Source of the DNA: an uncultured Collinsella sp. | Lineage (GTDB): Bacteria > Actinomycetota > Coriobacteriia > Coriobacteriales > Coriobacteriaceae | NCBI GenBank assembly: GCA_900541245.1 | Contig: UQIS01000015.1 | Span: 1-45,735, forward strand | Length of the DNA stretch: 45,735 nt | Direction of reading: 5' to 3' | In this document: positions 17,620-25,916 of the stretch, piece after piece | How positions within the stretch are numbered: position 1 is the stretch's first letter | Layout: each line of letters starts with the position of its first letter | The notes under the pieces: generated by a model | Told to the model about the DNA's origin: nothing | The model's database searches: none | What the model saw: only the letters and a program-made list of their open reading frames with translations | Position numbers and translations under genes: made by a program

Positions 17620-18462
17620 CGATCCTTCTTCGAATCCGAAAAGCAAACCGTCCTCATTTGGTAAACAGCCCCGTTCGACGCATTCCAAGATTAGCGCTTG
17701 CAATAATTTTGCAGAATCGGAAACACAAGACTCAGAAGGTTGTTTTCCCTCATGAACGGCTTCTGACCTTGCTCTATATAGTTTCTTTATTTCTTGCTGT
17801 TTTTGCTTGCCTCCTCCAAGAAACAAAGCTGCGAGAGTACTGACACGAAAAACAAGTTCGCTCCGGACTCCAAACAATGACTCAATCCCAGCCCATATAA
17901 TCGCCATTTGAACTGAAGGTCGAAGCGATTGCTTGTAGCTCCACAAGGAATTCACCGCGGTCTCAAATCGCGTGTTTTTATCAAACAGTTCCCATGCGTC
18001 CCGATAATGCTGTCTTATCCACTGCTTCTCTGAATCGTTGATCACTTTCAATTTTCTTGGAATGAACAACCTTGTAGAAAGAACAACATTGATTGCCGAG
18101 CATGGCGAAAAATCTTCTGTCCGCGAATCGCTCTGAACATGCCAATACAATTCGCAATTCAAAAGCGCGGACAATAGAACTATTGCAGATTGGGCATTCC
18201 AAACTCGAACTGCAAGCTCTTTGCCCTCTCCAACAACGCGCAACTGAGCTGTAGTTTTCCTAAGGACGGCAATCAAGACACCTAAATCGGTCTCATCTCC
18301 GCTGCCATATTTCATCACAGAATTTATCATGTCGTCCGGCGAGGCCTTGCACGTGGCCGGCAATAGAGAGAGGTGTTGCGTAAGCGGCAGCTCTTCGTCT
18401 ATGGTTAATCCCATTAGGTATAGATATGAAGCAGCAGCCGATTCATTTACAACAATCATCAT
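17611..18462 (-). CDS. Apea-like HEPN protein, candidate abortive-infection RNase
   Basis: A 283-residue protein. The N-terminal half is unassigned. The C-terminal half has the layout of Apea-like HEPN domains: SVQMAIIWAGIESLFGVRSE, LVFRVSTLAALFLGGGKQKQ and KKLYRARSEAVHEGKQP. The last contains R-S-E-A-V-H, the RX4H motif of HEPN ribonucleases. Such proteins act as toxic RNases in anti-phage defence. ATG 18462 follows GGGGGCGAAG. Its start is only about 30 bases after the end of the hsdS relic, and its stop codon falls in the inverted repeat at 17604, so the gene sits inside the possibly invertible segment. No antitoxin gene is visible beside it. Confidence 0.7.
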   Translation of the reverse strand: MMIVVNESAAASYLYLMGLTIDEELPLTQHLSLLPATCKASPDDMINSVMKYGSGDETDLGVLIAVLRKTTAQLRVVGEGKELAVRVWNAQSAIVLLSALLNCELYWHVQSDSRTEDFSPCSAINVVLSTRLFIPRKLKVINDSEKQWIRQHYRDAWELFDKNTRFETAVNSLWSYKQSLRPSVQMAIIWAGIESLFGVRSELVFRVSTLAALFLGGGKQKQQEIKKLYRARSEAVHEGKQPSESCVSDSAKLLQALILECVERGCLPNEDGLLFGFEEGSAK

Positions 18463-18491
18463 CTTCGCCCCCCTGCCATAGCGCTCTATAC

Positions 18492-19220
18492 CTAATCCAT
18501 CCGAACAGCGCCAAACTGAGAGACGTCGATTTCGCCCTACATGAGTTTGGGAAGCAATGCGTCACGCAGTTCGCCAAGAGCCTACGACTTGAGTATATTA
18601 GCCTATATGAGCTCAAGAATACCATTGAGCGTCGAAGTCGTTCTTTCTATTGCACAAGCTGGAGCAAACGGGACGTTCATCGACTTAATGTTTTTTAATG
18701 CAAGCTTGGTCTGAACGGCACCAACAGTTCCAAGCCTAATAGCTTCCATGCCCATTGAGCTACGAAGAAAGAAATACGACCACGCCGCAAAGTCGCCTTT
18801 AAACGAAGTAAGTTTGTTGCAATTCTCTGTGAGGTTTGCCTCATCGAGCGTTTTTCCGATATACGCCGTAAGGCCAATCGTTCCGACAACGGAAACAATT
18901 AGATCGCCAGTGTTGACAACGTAGCGCGAAATATTAGATCGTGTTTCATCGTCGATATATAGCATTTCCGAAGTGAGTAAGAGAACAGAAGCGTTGTTTA
19001 AGTCGCGGACTCGAATATATGGATGAGAGTTTGCCTCTGCAATTAGCTCTGAACCTTTAGGGAGCCTCTAACCGCCCTTGGCTTCGCAGAATGACTCGAC
19101 TGAACGGTAATGATTTTCTCGCTTGTTCTCTTCAATTGTTTGAGCAAAAAGGGCTTCTCCGAGTTCAGCTAAATAATCATTTACCGGAACATAGGCCTGC
19201 ACTTCAGAATTGTTTCCATC
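18492..19220 (-). pseudogene. hsdS: hsdS (type I restriction specificity subunit) relic
   Basis: One continuous frame with TAG codons at 19068, 18603, 18582 and 18537 and no TAA or TGA. It reads AYVPVNDYLAELGEALFAQT, IEENKRENHYRSVESFCEAK, GG-stop-RLPKGSELIAEANS, HPYIRVRDLNNAS, SRYVVNTGDLIVSVVGTIGL, NLTENCNKLTSF, RLGTVGAVQTKLALKNIKSM and RDALLPKLM-stop-GEIDVSQ. This is a target-recognition domain and C-terminal conserved helix of HsdS, which chooses the methylated sequence. The first half-gene, hsdM and hsdR are not in the window. The TAGs replace conserved residues (Lys in GGKRLPKGS, Ser in KLMSGEID). Probably dead, unless suppressed or re-paired by inversion. Confidence 0.8.
19168..19183 (-). 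repeat. Inverted repeat site B, inside the hsdS relic
   Basis: GCTAAATAATCATTTA on the plus strand. On the minus strand it encodes the N-D-Y-L-A of the HsdS conserved region, where recombination sites of invertible hsdS loci lie. It is the mate of 17604-17619 in opposite orientation, 1.55 kb away, and close to a tyrosine-recombinase fragment. Confidence 0.75.
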
Positions 19221-19339
19221 GAACCAAGGGGAAAGGAGCCCCCGGTGGAAGCGATGATCAATATGGTTCTAACACAGATGTAGCCGGTTCTAGACTATCT
19301 GCAGATAAAGCAATCTTAAAAGCAGTGCTCGAAAGCACT

Positions 19340-19480
19340 ATGTGTAGCCATGCCGAAAGCAGCGTGCCCAGCAACTCGAGTCTACTCGGTCTCTTCCTTA
19401 CCGACAAGGAAGTCGAGGGGTGCTCTCCGAGAACAATCGCGTACTACGAAAGCACCCTCAAACCATATGAGGCATGGATG
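19340..19480 (+). pseudogene. Tyrosine recombinase N-terminal fragment
   Basis: From ATG 19340 the frame reads SLLGLFLTDKEVEGCSPRTI then AYYESTL, the start of the SAM-like N-terminal DNA-binding domain of phage-type integrases. Recombinases with this kind of N-terminus sit beside invertible hsdS genes. After about 47 codons it passes into an unrelated coding region, and the catalytic R-H-R-Y domain is absent. A deletion most likely joined it to the next gene in the same frame. Confidence 0.65.
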
Positions 19481-19492
19481 GAAGAGAAGACG

Positions 19493-19921
19493 ATGCTGAG
19501 CGAAGACGGCCGAATCGTCAGGGTGGACAACCCATGGTGTTCGTTCTACATCGACACCGAGCTGGCACCTGCGCTAGACGAGAGCAGGTGCGGGAAATGG
19601 ATGTTCTACTTCAACGATATCGAGTTCGCGGAGGAAGTCTGCCGCAAGGCTGCCCTCGGAATGGTCGTCGCGGAATGCAAGCACAGCTCATTCGAGTCCG
19701 TTATCGAGAACGGCAGAGGCGTCGCCTGCTTCTACCTGAACTTGGACGACGTCGAAGCACATCGCCGCGTTGTCGCATTCATGTTGGAGCATGGCCTGGT
19801 TCGGAAGACGAAGTCGGGGAAGCTGTATAACATCGGCTTCAAGTTGGATGACCAGGCACGGGCGGGAGAATATGGAGCCGGTTTCAAGGCACGAATCACG
19901 TTGAGCGATCGCTCAAATTAG
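19493..19921 (+). CDS. Conserved hypothetical protein, 142 residues
   Basis: ATG 19493 follows GGAAGAGAAG. The product starts MLSEDGRIVRVDNPWCSFYI and contains GKWMFYFNDIEFAEEVCRKA, CFYLNLDDVEAHRRVVAFML and GKLYNIGFKLDDQARAGEYG. I recall near-identical patterns in uncharacterised small proteins of gut Firmicutes, often next to mobile genes, but know no function. It looks soluble and mixed alpha/beta. The frame is open upstream to 19091 through the recombinase fragment, so a fusion protein from an earlier start cannot be excluded. A hairpin follows the stop. Confidence 0.6.
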   Translation: MLSEDGRIVRVDNPWCSFYIDTELAPALDESRCGKWMFYFNDIEFAEEVCRKAALGMVVAECKHSSFESVIENGRGVACFYLNLDDVEAHRRVVAFMLEHGLVRKTKSGKLYNIGFKLDDQARAGEYGAGFKARITLSDRSN

Positions 19922-19948
19922 GCGAATTTTACCTGCGAAGAACAATGA

Positions 19949-19989
19949 AGGGCGGGGGTGTATCGGCTAATGCCGAACATCCCCGCCCT
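19949..19989. terminator. Strong bidirectional hairpin
   Basis: AGGGCGGGGGTGT, then ATCGGC, loop TAAT, GCCGA, then ACATCCCCGCCCT fold into a long stem. A T-rich stretch (TTCATTGTTCTTC) follows on the minus strand, so it is the likely end of the leftward polysaccharide transcript. It also follows the stop at 19921 on the plus strand. Confidence 0.6.
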
Positions 19990-20046
19990 CGACGCGGTTA
20001 AAATAGCGAATGATTGAAGCGGATCAGCCTGGTTCCGCCCTCTTCC

Positions 20047-20505
20047 CTAATCCCGCTTAAACAAATCCCTCGTGTACACCTTGTCCGCCACATCCGCGAG
20101 CTCGTCGCTCCAGCGGTTGGCGACGATCGCGTCGCAGCCGGCCTTGAAGGCCTCCAGGTCGTGCGTGACCTCGGAGCCGAAGAACTCCGGCGCGTCCAGC
20201 GTGGGCTCATTAACCACCACGGACAGTTCTTGGCCTTCACGCGCTTCATGATACCCTGGATGGAACTCACTCGGAGGGAATCGGAGCTGAGCTCCATTAA
20301 CAGGCAGCGCACGCCCAAGACAGGATTCCCCTTTCCGGCATACATGTGATCCCACCCCATCTGCAGCATCACGCCGGCCGCGAATTCCTTGCGGATGCGG
20401 TTGGCCTCCACGATGGCCTCGATCTTGCTCTGCGGCACGTACTTGTAGTTCGTCAGCAGCTGCGTGGCGCCCTTTGGCAGGCAGCTGCCGCCGCAACCGA
20501 AACTA
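20047..20505 (-). pseudogene. Decayed 3' end of a second UDP-glucose dehydrogenase gene
   Basis: This copy matches the last part of the intact dehydrogenase gene at 30563-31020, in the same orientation. It ends identically in KVYTRDLFKRD. One stretch of 68 bases is exact (20132-20199 and 30648-30715). The middle carries frameshifts and several substitutions: CLPKGATQLL, KIEAIVEANRIRKEFAAG, VLGVRCLLMELSSDSLRVSS. The catalytic-Cys segment is changed to FGCGGSCLPKG. The 5' two thirds are absent. It lies at the far end of the polysaccharide operon, so the cassette is bracketed by direct repeats. Confidence 0.85.
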
Positions 20506-20841
20506 GAATCCGGTGAGGAGAATCCGAATCAACGACTGTGCTGTAATTAATCACTGAATAATAATTCAGTTGCAGCAAAATTAGTTAAATTGAAATGAAT
20601 AGACCCTTTTGAATCAGGGGTTACAAATAAGAAATTTATCCAACCTTGAACACCGCTTCGCCAAGGCTTCATCGAAGCTCAGTTAATGAACGAAATCAAC
20701 TTTAAGGTCATCGAGGATGCCGACAGGATAGCCGGCACCCTCCCCTGCGACTAAATGGGCCTCGCAGTGAAAGTGCAAAGGTCGTTGGTAGGTTCCTGAA
20801 AAACAGTTCAAGGGCGCACGTTATCCACATCTCACAATCGG
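20506..20841. other. AT-rich spacer at the cassette end
   Basis: About 335 bases, with an AT-rich core (20530-20640) in a GC-rich genome. No supported gene. A short plus-strand frame near 20670-20750 is too weak to call. This is the boundary between the dehydrogenase relic and the last intact gene of the polysaccharide operon. Confidence 0.4.
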
Positions 20842-21975
20842 TCACTTCCCAATCAGTTTCAGCAACTTGTGCTTCTTGGTGCGAAGCCAGAATCGTTTCC
20901 AGGCCCAAGTCTTCCGAACGGCCGATTCGAACCCAACCTTCCCATATGCCTTAAGAAACCGAGACCTGTCCCTTGTCCTTGGGGAGGGTTCGTGGAGGTT
21001 AGTCTGTTCCACATTGTCGGCCTCGCTGAAGAGGCGCTCCTCGCGGTAGACGGTCTCAGGCAAATCGGCGAGAGCGTCGATGCCAGTCTCCGTATTGCAC
21101 AGTACTACGGAGACCTTGCCGGGCGGCGCAGACCCCAGTGTTGACTTGTCTAGCCCCCAAAAGTCTCCGAGAGTGATGTCTCCCGCCCGCTGGTTGCACG
21201 CGTAAGGACATTCGTAACAGACGTCACGATGGATGGCACCTGTTACGAAGACGGAAAAATATTCGTCTTCGTAACAGGGCTCGTCGAAGACGAGCTCACC
21301 GTCGCGATATGCGCACATGTGGAAATCGTTCGCCCCACGAAACGAGAACGAATCCCAGCCTCCTTTGACCTTAAGGTCCAAATGTTCGCGAAGGAATGTA
21401 ATCGGAGGGGTGCCGTGGCATATGAGATCGATGCAAATCAAGCCCTTGCGCGTATCGCCAACGATAGAGCGCAAGGCAGCGACCTGGCATGGTGTCGAGA
21501 TGAAGAGTACTTTCCTGCCGTCAGCGAGATACTTTTTGACGTCATTGTATGCGCCGCCGGGATCACTGTAGACGTACTTGGATCCACGTAGGCTCTCCAA
21601 GTCGACTTCTCGATCGACTGAAACGCAGCGCGCCGCCCCGTTCACAGAAGCCGTTCCGTAAACGACGCCGCCCCCGTTGATGACCTTCCTTGCAAGCGCT
21701 GTGGCAATGCCGCCCGATGAAGAGAGCGCAACATCACTCGGTTCACTGCTCCAAGCAGCATAGGTCTTTAGGGGCTTCCTGAGCTCGACGGGAGCGCATG
21801 CGGGGCAAACAGCATGACATCGCCCACAATCCCTGCAATTTGAGGGGTCGACAGTCGGCACGGGCTCGCCACAAAGGCCGCTTTCCTTCATGCTAAGCGC
21901 ATGGAAGGGGCACGCTTCGACGCATGCTCCGCACCCAGAGCACGTCAAGTCACCGCAAACGAAGTTAGCCGACAT
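20842..21975 (-). CDS. F420-hydrogenase/dehydrogenase beta-like Fe-S protein
   Basis: A 377-residue protein. Two 4Fe-4S ferredoxin motifs lie near the N-terminus (CSGCGACVEACP, and CRDCGRCHAVCP). The FrhB-type flavin/F420 domain follows (SSSGGIATALARKVI, FISTPCQVAALRS, CIDLICHGTPPITFLREHLD, CPYACNQRAGDITLGDFWG). In bacterial polysaccharide loci this family commonly sits next to a polysaccharide pyruvyl transferase, as here two genes away, but its substrate is not established. AGGAGGGG lies before ATG 21975. The start overlaps the flippase gene. It is the last intact gene of the leftward operon. Confidence 0.85.
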   Translation of the reverse strand: MSANFVCGDLTCSGCGACVEACPFHALSMKESGLCGEPVPTVDPSNCRDCGRCHAVCPACAPVELRKPLKTYAAWSSEPSDVALSSSGGIATALARKVINGGGVVYGTASVNGAARCVSVDREVDLESLRGSKYVYSDPGGAYNDVKKYLADGRKVLFISTPCQVAALRSIVGDTRKGLICIDLICHGTPPITFLREHLDLKVKGGWDSFSFRGANDFHMCAYRDGELVFDEPCYEDEYFSVFVTGAIHRDVCYECPYACNQRAGDITLGDFWGLDKSTLGSAPPGKVSVVLCNTETGIDALADLPETVYREERLFSEADNVEQTNLHEPSPRTRDRSRFLKAYGKVGFESAVRKTWAWKRFWLRTKKHKLLKLIGK

Positions 21976-23518
21976 TTCCCCTCCTAAAGCCAAGTTTATC
22001 TCGCAAGATGTCGAAAATTACAAAACGTTCTCCCTTGTCAAACAAAGTGAGCAGCTCGAAGGTATAACCGATGACGGCAGCAGCAAAAGCAACGGCTACG
22101 AGCGTAGCCCAATTTGTGCACAGACCCACCTGGTCAACAAGCGCGTAGCCGAACCAAAGGACCACGAAAACGGATACCTCTCGCATAAGCGGCTTGTAGA
22201 ACGTCCGCCTGCGCACGCCGATGACGACCGCACAATATAATGGTTGGACAAGCGCGTGACGGACAAACATCAGAATCGAGCTTGTCCCGGCGATGACGGT
22301 GAGCTTGTCGAGCGAGGTGAATAAGATCAAAGGAAACTCTATGGCGAGCGTTGCCAAACTGAACCCGAAGGCGATGAGGACTGAACCCTTAATTTTTGTG
22401 GTCAGCGTGTTCGCATAATATAGGGGCTCGACAAGAGCGCTCGCAATGAGCGTAATGACGGTCAAAACCGAAAGAAGCTGAATATCGCCTAATTCGGCAA
22501 CAGAACGGCCAGGCAGCCATAGGGAGTAGAACGACGGCCCGAAGCCGATGAACCCGGCAAGCGGTACGATCATGAACGCTGAGGTGAAACGCATAGCGAA
22601 ATCGAATCTGCTCACCAGTTCTACCTTGTCCCCACGGGCATAGGCTTGGGCCATCTTAGGGTAAAAGAGGTTCGCTATACTTCCGGAAAGATTAGTCAAA
22701 GCCTGGGGGACCGTCTTAGCAATGGACAGGAGTCCCATGGCGGCCCCGCTAATGAAGATATTGGCAACCAGGAGGTCGAGGCCGGTCTGGATGAGGTTGT
22801 TGACGTTCTGGAGGCTGTTCCACACACCGATTTTGAGAAGCTCCCAGACTTTGCTGGGACTGAACCGCGAAAGCGACAGCTTGAGTTCGGGAAGGAGCCT
22901 GCGTGTCACAGCAACTTGCGCCGCGCCGGTCACGACTGTCGCCACGAGGCCCGCGACGCTGAAGTACCACATATGAGGGAAGGCTACCCAGAACAGGACG
23001 AACAGGAAGATGACACGAAGGACCGAACCGAGAAGCTGGCCGATGGAATTTAGGAATAACTCGTTTTTTATGAACGCCGCAACACCAAATACGACCGTAA
23101 GCAGCCCTATCCCAGCATTCATGAACGCGAGCAGAACGGTGATTCTCAAGTCGGTGACCAATTCCGGCGTCACACTGACAAGGGTCTCTATGTTAGCAGC
23201 GAGGAACACCGATCCCACGAAAATTGCAAATGCCATAATACAGTTCGAGAAAAAGACCGAAGAGAAATACTCTTCGGTCCTTTCGGTATCCCCCTCATGG
23301 TAGGAGACCGTGATGAACCGGCTTGCCATGGCATTAAGTGCTGCAGTGATGATTGCGACATAGCTGACGAAGTTGTTGACCAGCCCTACGAACCCATATG
23401 CCTCGTCGCCGAGCTTCTGGAGCACGATCGGCGTGAGAACGAAGCTAATGATGAACTGAGTGCCGAGTACCGCGATTTGCGCGGCGAAGTTAAGGGCGAA
23501 TTTCTTTTTGTCTCCCAT
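21965..23518 (-). CDS. wzx: Wzx-like polysaccharide flippase
   Basis: About 517 residues with some 12-14 membrane segments (for example FIISFVLTPIVLQKLG, CIMAFAIFVGSVFLA, FLFVLFWVAF, LTVIAGTSSILMFV). This is the MOP/MATE-superfamily layout of O-unit flippases, which move lipid-linked repeat units across the membrane to the polymerase. The first helix follows MGDKKKFALNFAAQIAVLGT, typical of Wzx. ATG 23518 gives the clean N-terminus. A longer frame to 23569 overlaps the upstream gene and has no better site. Its role in exporting the product of the neighbouring glycosyltransferases is inferred from context. Confidence 0.85.
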   Translation of the reverse strand: MGDKKKFALNFAAQIAVLGTQFIISFVLTPIVLQKLGDEAYGFVGLVNNFVSYVAIITAALNAMASRFITVSYHEGDTERTEEYFSSVFFSNCIMAFAIFVGSVFLAANIETLVSVTPELVTDLRITVLLAFMNAGIGLLTVVFGVAAFIKNELFLNSIGQLLGSVLRVIFLFVLFWVAFPHMWYFSVAGLVATVVTGAAQVAVTRRLLPELKLSLSRFSPSKVWELLKIGVWNSLQNVNNLIQTGLDLLVANIFISGAAMGLLSIAKTVPQALTNLSGSIANLFYPKMAQAYARGDKVELVSRFDFAMRFTSAFMIVPLAGFIGFGPSFYSLWLPGRSVAELGDIQLLSVLTVITLIASALVEPLYYANTLTTKIKGSVLIAFGFSLATLAIEFPLILFTSLDKLTVIAGTSSILMFVRHALVQPLYCAVVIGVRRRTFYKPLMREVSVFVVLWFGYALVDQVGLCTNWATLVAVAFAAAVIGYTFELLTLFDKGERFVIFDILRDKLGFRRGNVG

Positions 23519-23535
23519 CGGTTTTGGCAGAACGC

Positions 23536-24663
23536 CTAACGCACCCCCCTGCCAACGGAAATGTTGCACCTTAAATAAGACAGGGAGCTTTCGCGAGCGG
23601 CCGCTCTGACGGCATCGGCAACTTCAAACTCCAGGGGCTTGTCGAGAATAAACGAGAGGTCTTTTGGTGTCGTCGCGAGTCTCTCCTTGAGCGACAACCT
23701 GTCGAGAAGGTCAACAAGCTTGTTTGCATTCTGTCCGCGCTTTATCACCGCGAAAGGGACGTGCGTTATGGCGGAGAATATCGTTCCGTGGAAGGTGTCA
23801 GTCACCACGAAATCGGCTCTTTTGAAGTAATTCAGAATTTCATCAGGGCCGCAATCGACGTTCTCATCGCAGAAATCTTGATGTCCGTAGACCGCAAGGA
23901 GCTTGACGCCCCTTTTCTCGGCGATGGCCCTGATGGCCTCGGCTTCGTCCTGGGTGAAACGGTTGCCGTATCCGTAAACTAGGGCATAACGTTCTGGTGT
24001 CTCTACGGGCTTCCATTCAACATTTTCGACACCGGAGACAAGAACTGGGTCGAGATGCGTGCTAACGCCATCGATTCCAAGGGCCTCGAGAATGGCACGG
24101 GAGTTTGCGTCCCTAACGGAAATGGCGTCGAAGCATCGGAAGCAATTCCTCACGTCGTCGGCCACGTGGTACTTCTCAAGGTCGGACAAAGTCGTGTGCC
24201 CGAAAGACCCGGCATAGCTGATTACGGATTCGCAGTTGTTCCCCCAACCAAGAAGCTGGCGGCAGAAACCGACATTTGGTCCCGCCTGTGTACAGTTGAA
24301 GACCTCATCGCTTCCGATGACAAGAACGTCGACATGCTCCCCGATGTTGCGCTTGCACGGGTCGACGCCGAGAAGGCCGAGGCATCGCTCATATTCGACG
24401 TCCATCGGAGTTCGCTTATAAATTCCTGCGGCAATGAGGGCACGCCTTCCCGCGCCAGTAAACCTGACATCGGCCTTAATCCTTCCAAGAAAGTCCTTGA
24501 GCCTTCCTCGTGCGTCCCTGAGCCCCGGCACGCACGAGGAAGGTTTGTAGTCAACGAAAAGGACCTCGTGTCCCAGCGACTCGATCATTGACTTTAATCC
24601 GTATGCTTGCATGAAGGAGCCGTGGTTCACGACTCTCTGCATTGACATAATGCCAACGCGCAT
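23536..24663 (-). CDS. Polysaccharide pyruvyl transferase family protein
   Basis: A 375-residue protein beginning MRVGIMSMQRVVNHGSFMQA, the N-terminal strand and G-SFMQAYGL loop typical of the pyruvyl transferase family (PF04230). Later motifs are VLVIGSDEVFN, SYAGSFGH, DAISVRDANSRAILEALGID, LDPVLV and FVVTDTFHGTIFSAI, the last being the conserved D(T/S)FHG motif. It adds pyruvate ketals to sugars of surface polysaccharides. AAGGAGG is seven bases before ATG 24663. It overlaps nothing but lies 2 bases from the polymerase stop, so it is part of the same operon. Confidence 0.88.
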   Translation of the reverse strand: MRVGIMSMQRVVNHGSFMQAYGLKSMIESLGHEVLFVDYKPSSCVPGLRDARGRLKDFLGRIKADVRFTGAGRRALIAAGIYKRTPMDVEYERCLGLLGVDPCKRNIGEHVDVLVIGSDEVFNCTQAGPNVGFCRQLLGWGNNCESVISYAGSFGHTTLSDLEKYHVADDVRNCFRCFDAISVRDANSRAILEALGIDGVSTHLDPVLVSGVENVEWKPVETPERYALVYGYGNRFTQDEAEAIRAIAEKRGVKLLAVYGHQDFCDENVDCGPDEILNYFKRADFVVTDTFHGTIFSAITHVPFAVIKRGQNANKLVDLLDRLSLKERLATTPKDLSFILDKPLEFEVADAVRAAARESSLSYLRCNISVGRGVR

Positions 24664-24665
24664 GT

Positions 24666-25904
24666 TTACCTCCTTGTGAGCGCCCCATTGACACAACAGA
24701 CACTCTGCTTCTCGTCTTTTTCGATTCCTCCACTCTGGATATCCTCGCTAGCCACGAAAATAGTCATGAGCGCAATGAAAAAGTAGTAGTTGTACGTAAT
24801 TTCGACGATAGATCCTGCGATCATCGCGTAAAGCATGATGTACATGCCCCAGCTCCAAGAAGGCTTATCTCCTTTTACGCTAGTCCAGGCCATATAGAAG
24901 ACGGCGAATAGACCCACGACACCATAGTTGACGAGCGTCTCCATAATAGAGTTCTGAGCGTTTCCATACCCGACGTACATGGCCACGGCTGCGTTTCCAT
25001 AGCCGTACCCGAAGATAGGAGATTCGCTGATGACGGCCCGAAGCCCACTGTAAATCAAATCCCTGCCCGTCAACGTCAAGTTCTCACCGAGGACGTCTAC
25101 GACAATATGCTTCACAAACGGCACCTGGAGGAGCTGTAATAAGAAGGCAAGGATAACGCCCGTCAAGACCATTGCCGCTATGACGACTGCAGGCTTTTCT
25201 AGAATACGCTGGGCTTTCCGTGGGAGGATCACTAAAGCAATCAAGAGGGCAGACATTGCGACGGCCGTCGAGCAGTAGACCGTATGAGCCACGACGAGGG
25301 CAAGCAAACCAAGGCCCGCGGTGACCAGGACGACTAAATCTTTGCTCCTGCCTTCGCGACGAAGCTTGGCGTAAGCCAGACATGCCAACATGATGAAGTA
25401 ATAGCTCGTTGAGAACTTGTTGCCTGCAAAATAGTAGAGCAGGGGTCCATCGGCTGTACCCACCCTTGCAATGAATACAATAGATAGAACGCAGTAAATG
25501 ACGGTCATCCAGAAGAAGACGCTCATGAAAGTCTCGAGCCTGCCACGTCTGCTGCATGTCGTAATTAGAAGGGCGAGGGCGTAGAGACAGATGGCGTAGA
25601 GAAGTGCGTCGGTGCAGTTGGAGGAGTCTACGTACCCAGCCAGATAGCCCGCGATGCTCGAGATCACGACCATGATGCAAAACAGGGCCGACGGGTGTTT
25701 GTACTCTCTTCCTTTGAGGTTGGTGATGAGAAAGAGAAGGACGAAGAACACGCAGCTGACTTTAAGGCCTTGCTGCAGAACCTTCGGGATGCAGACCAAC
25801 TTGAAGACCGCAAAGTAGATAGCAACGAGCGACGCCGTGAGCCAATCGAAGCGTATCCGTTTCGACAAGATAGAATCTCGCGTCCACGACAATTGATGAT
25901 GCAT
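24666..25904 (-). CDS. wzy: Wzy-like O-antigen polymerase/ligase
   Basis: About 412 residues with 10-12 hydrophobic segments, including VAIYFAVFKLVCI, VSCVFFVLLFLIT, AVVIAAMVLTGVILAFLLQL and MYIMLYAMIAGSIVEITYN. The large loop contains GRDLIYSGLRAVISESPIFG then YGYGNA, the O-antigen polymerase/ligase (PF04932) pattern with its conserved Gly and Arg. It joins repeat units outside the membrane. Wzy proteins diverge quickly, so identity rests on topology, the loop motif and context. I chose ATG 25904 with AGGTGG upstream; GTG 25916 is in frame too. Confidence 0.8.
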   Translation of the reverse strand: MHHQLSWTRDSILSKRIRFDWLTASLVAIYFAVFKLVCIPKVLQQGLKVSCVFFVLLFLITNLKGREYKHPSALFCIMVVISSIAGYLAGYVDSSNCTDALLYAICLYALALLITTCSRRGRLETFMSVFFWMTVIYCVLSIVFIARVGTADGPLLYYFAGNKFSTSYYFIMLACLAYAKLRREGRSKDLVVLVTAGLGLLALVVAHTVYCSTAVAMSALLIALVILPRKAQRILEKPAVVIAAMVLTGVILAFLLQLLQVPFVKHIVVDVLGENLTLTGRDLIYSGLRAVISESPIFGYGYGNAAVAMYVGYGNAQNSIMETLVNYGVVGLFAVFYMAWTSVKGDKPSWSWGMYIMLYAMIAGSIVEITYNYYFFIALMTIFVASEDIQSGGIEKDEKQSVCCVNGALTRR

Positions 25905-25916
25905 ATTCCGGCCCAC

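Noticed and set aside
17318..17755. A 145-codon plus-strand frame containing INDYLAD
   Set aside because: Most of it is antisense to the UvrD relic and the HEPN gene. The NDYL part reflects the inverted repeat, not an hsdS gene on this strand.
20660..20755. A short plus-strand frame reading FIEAQLMNEINFKVIED
   Set aside because: About 30 codons with no start context or family resemblance. Treated as spacer.
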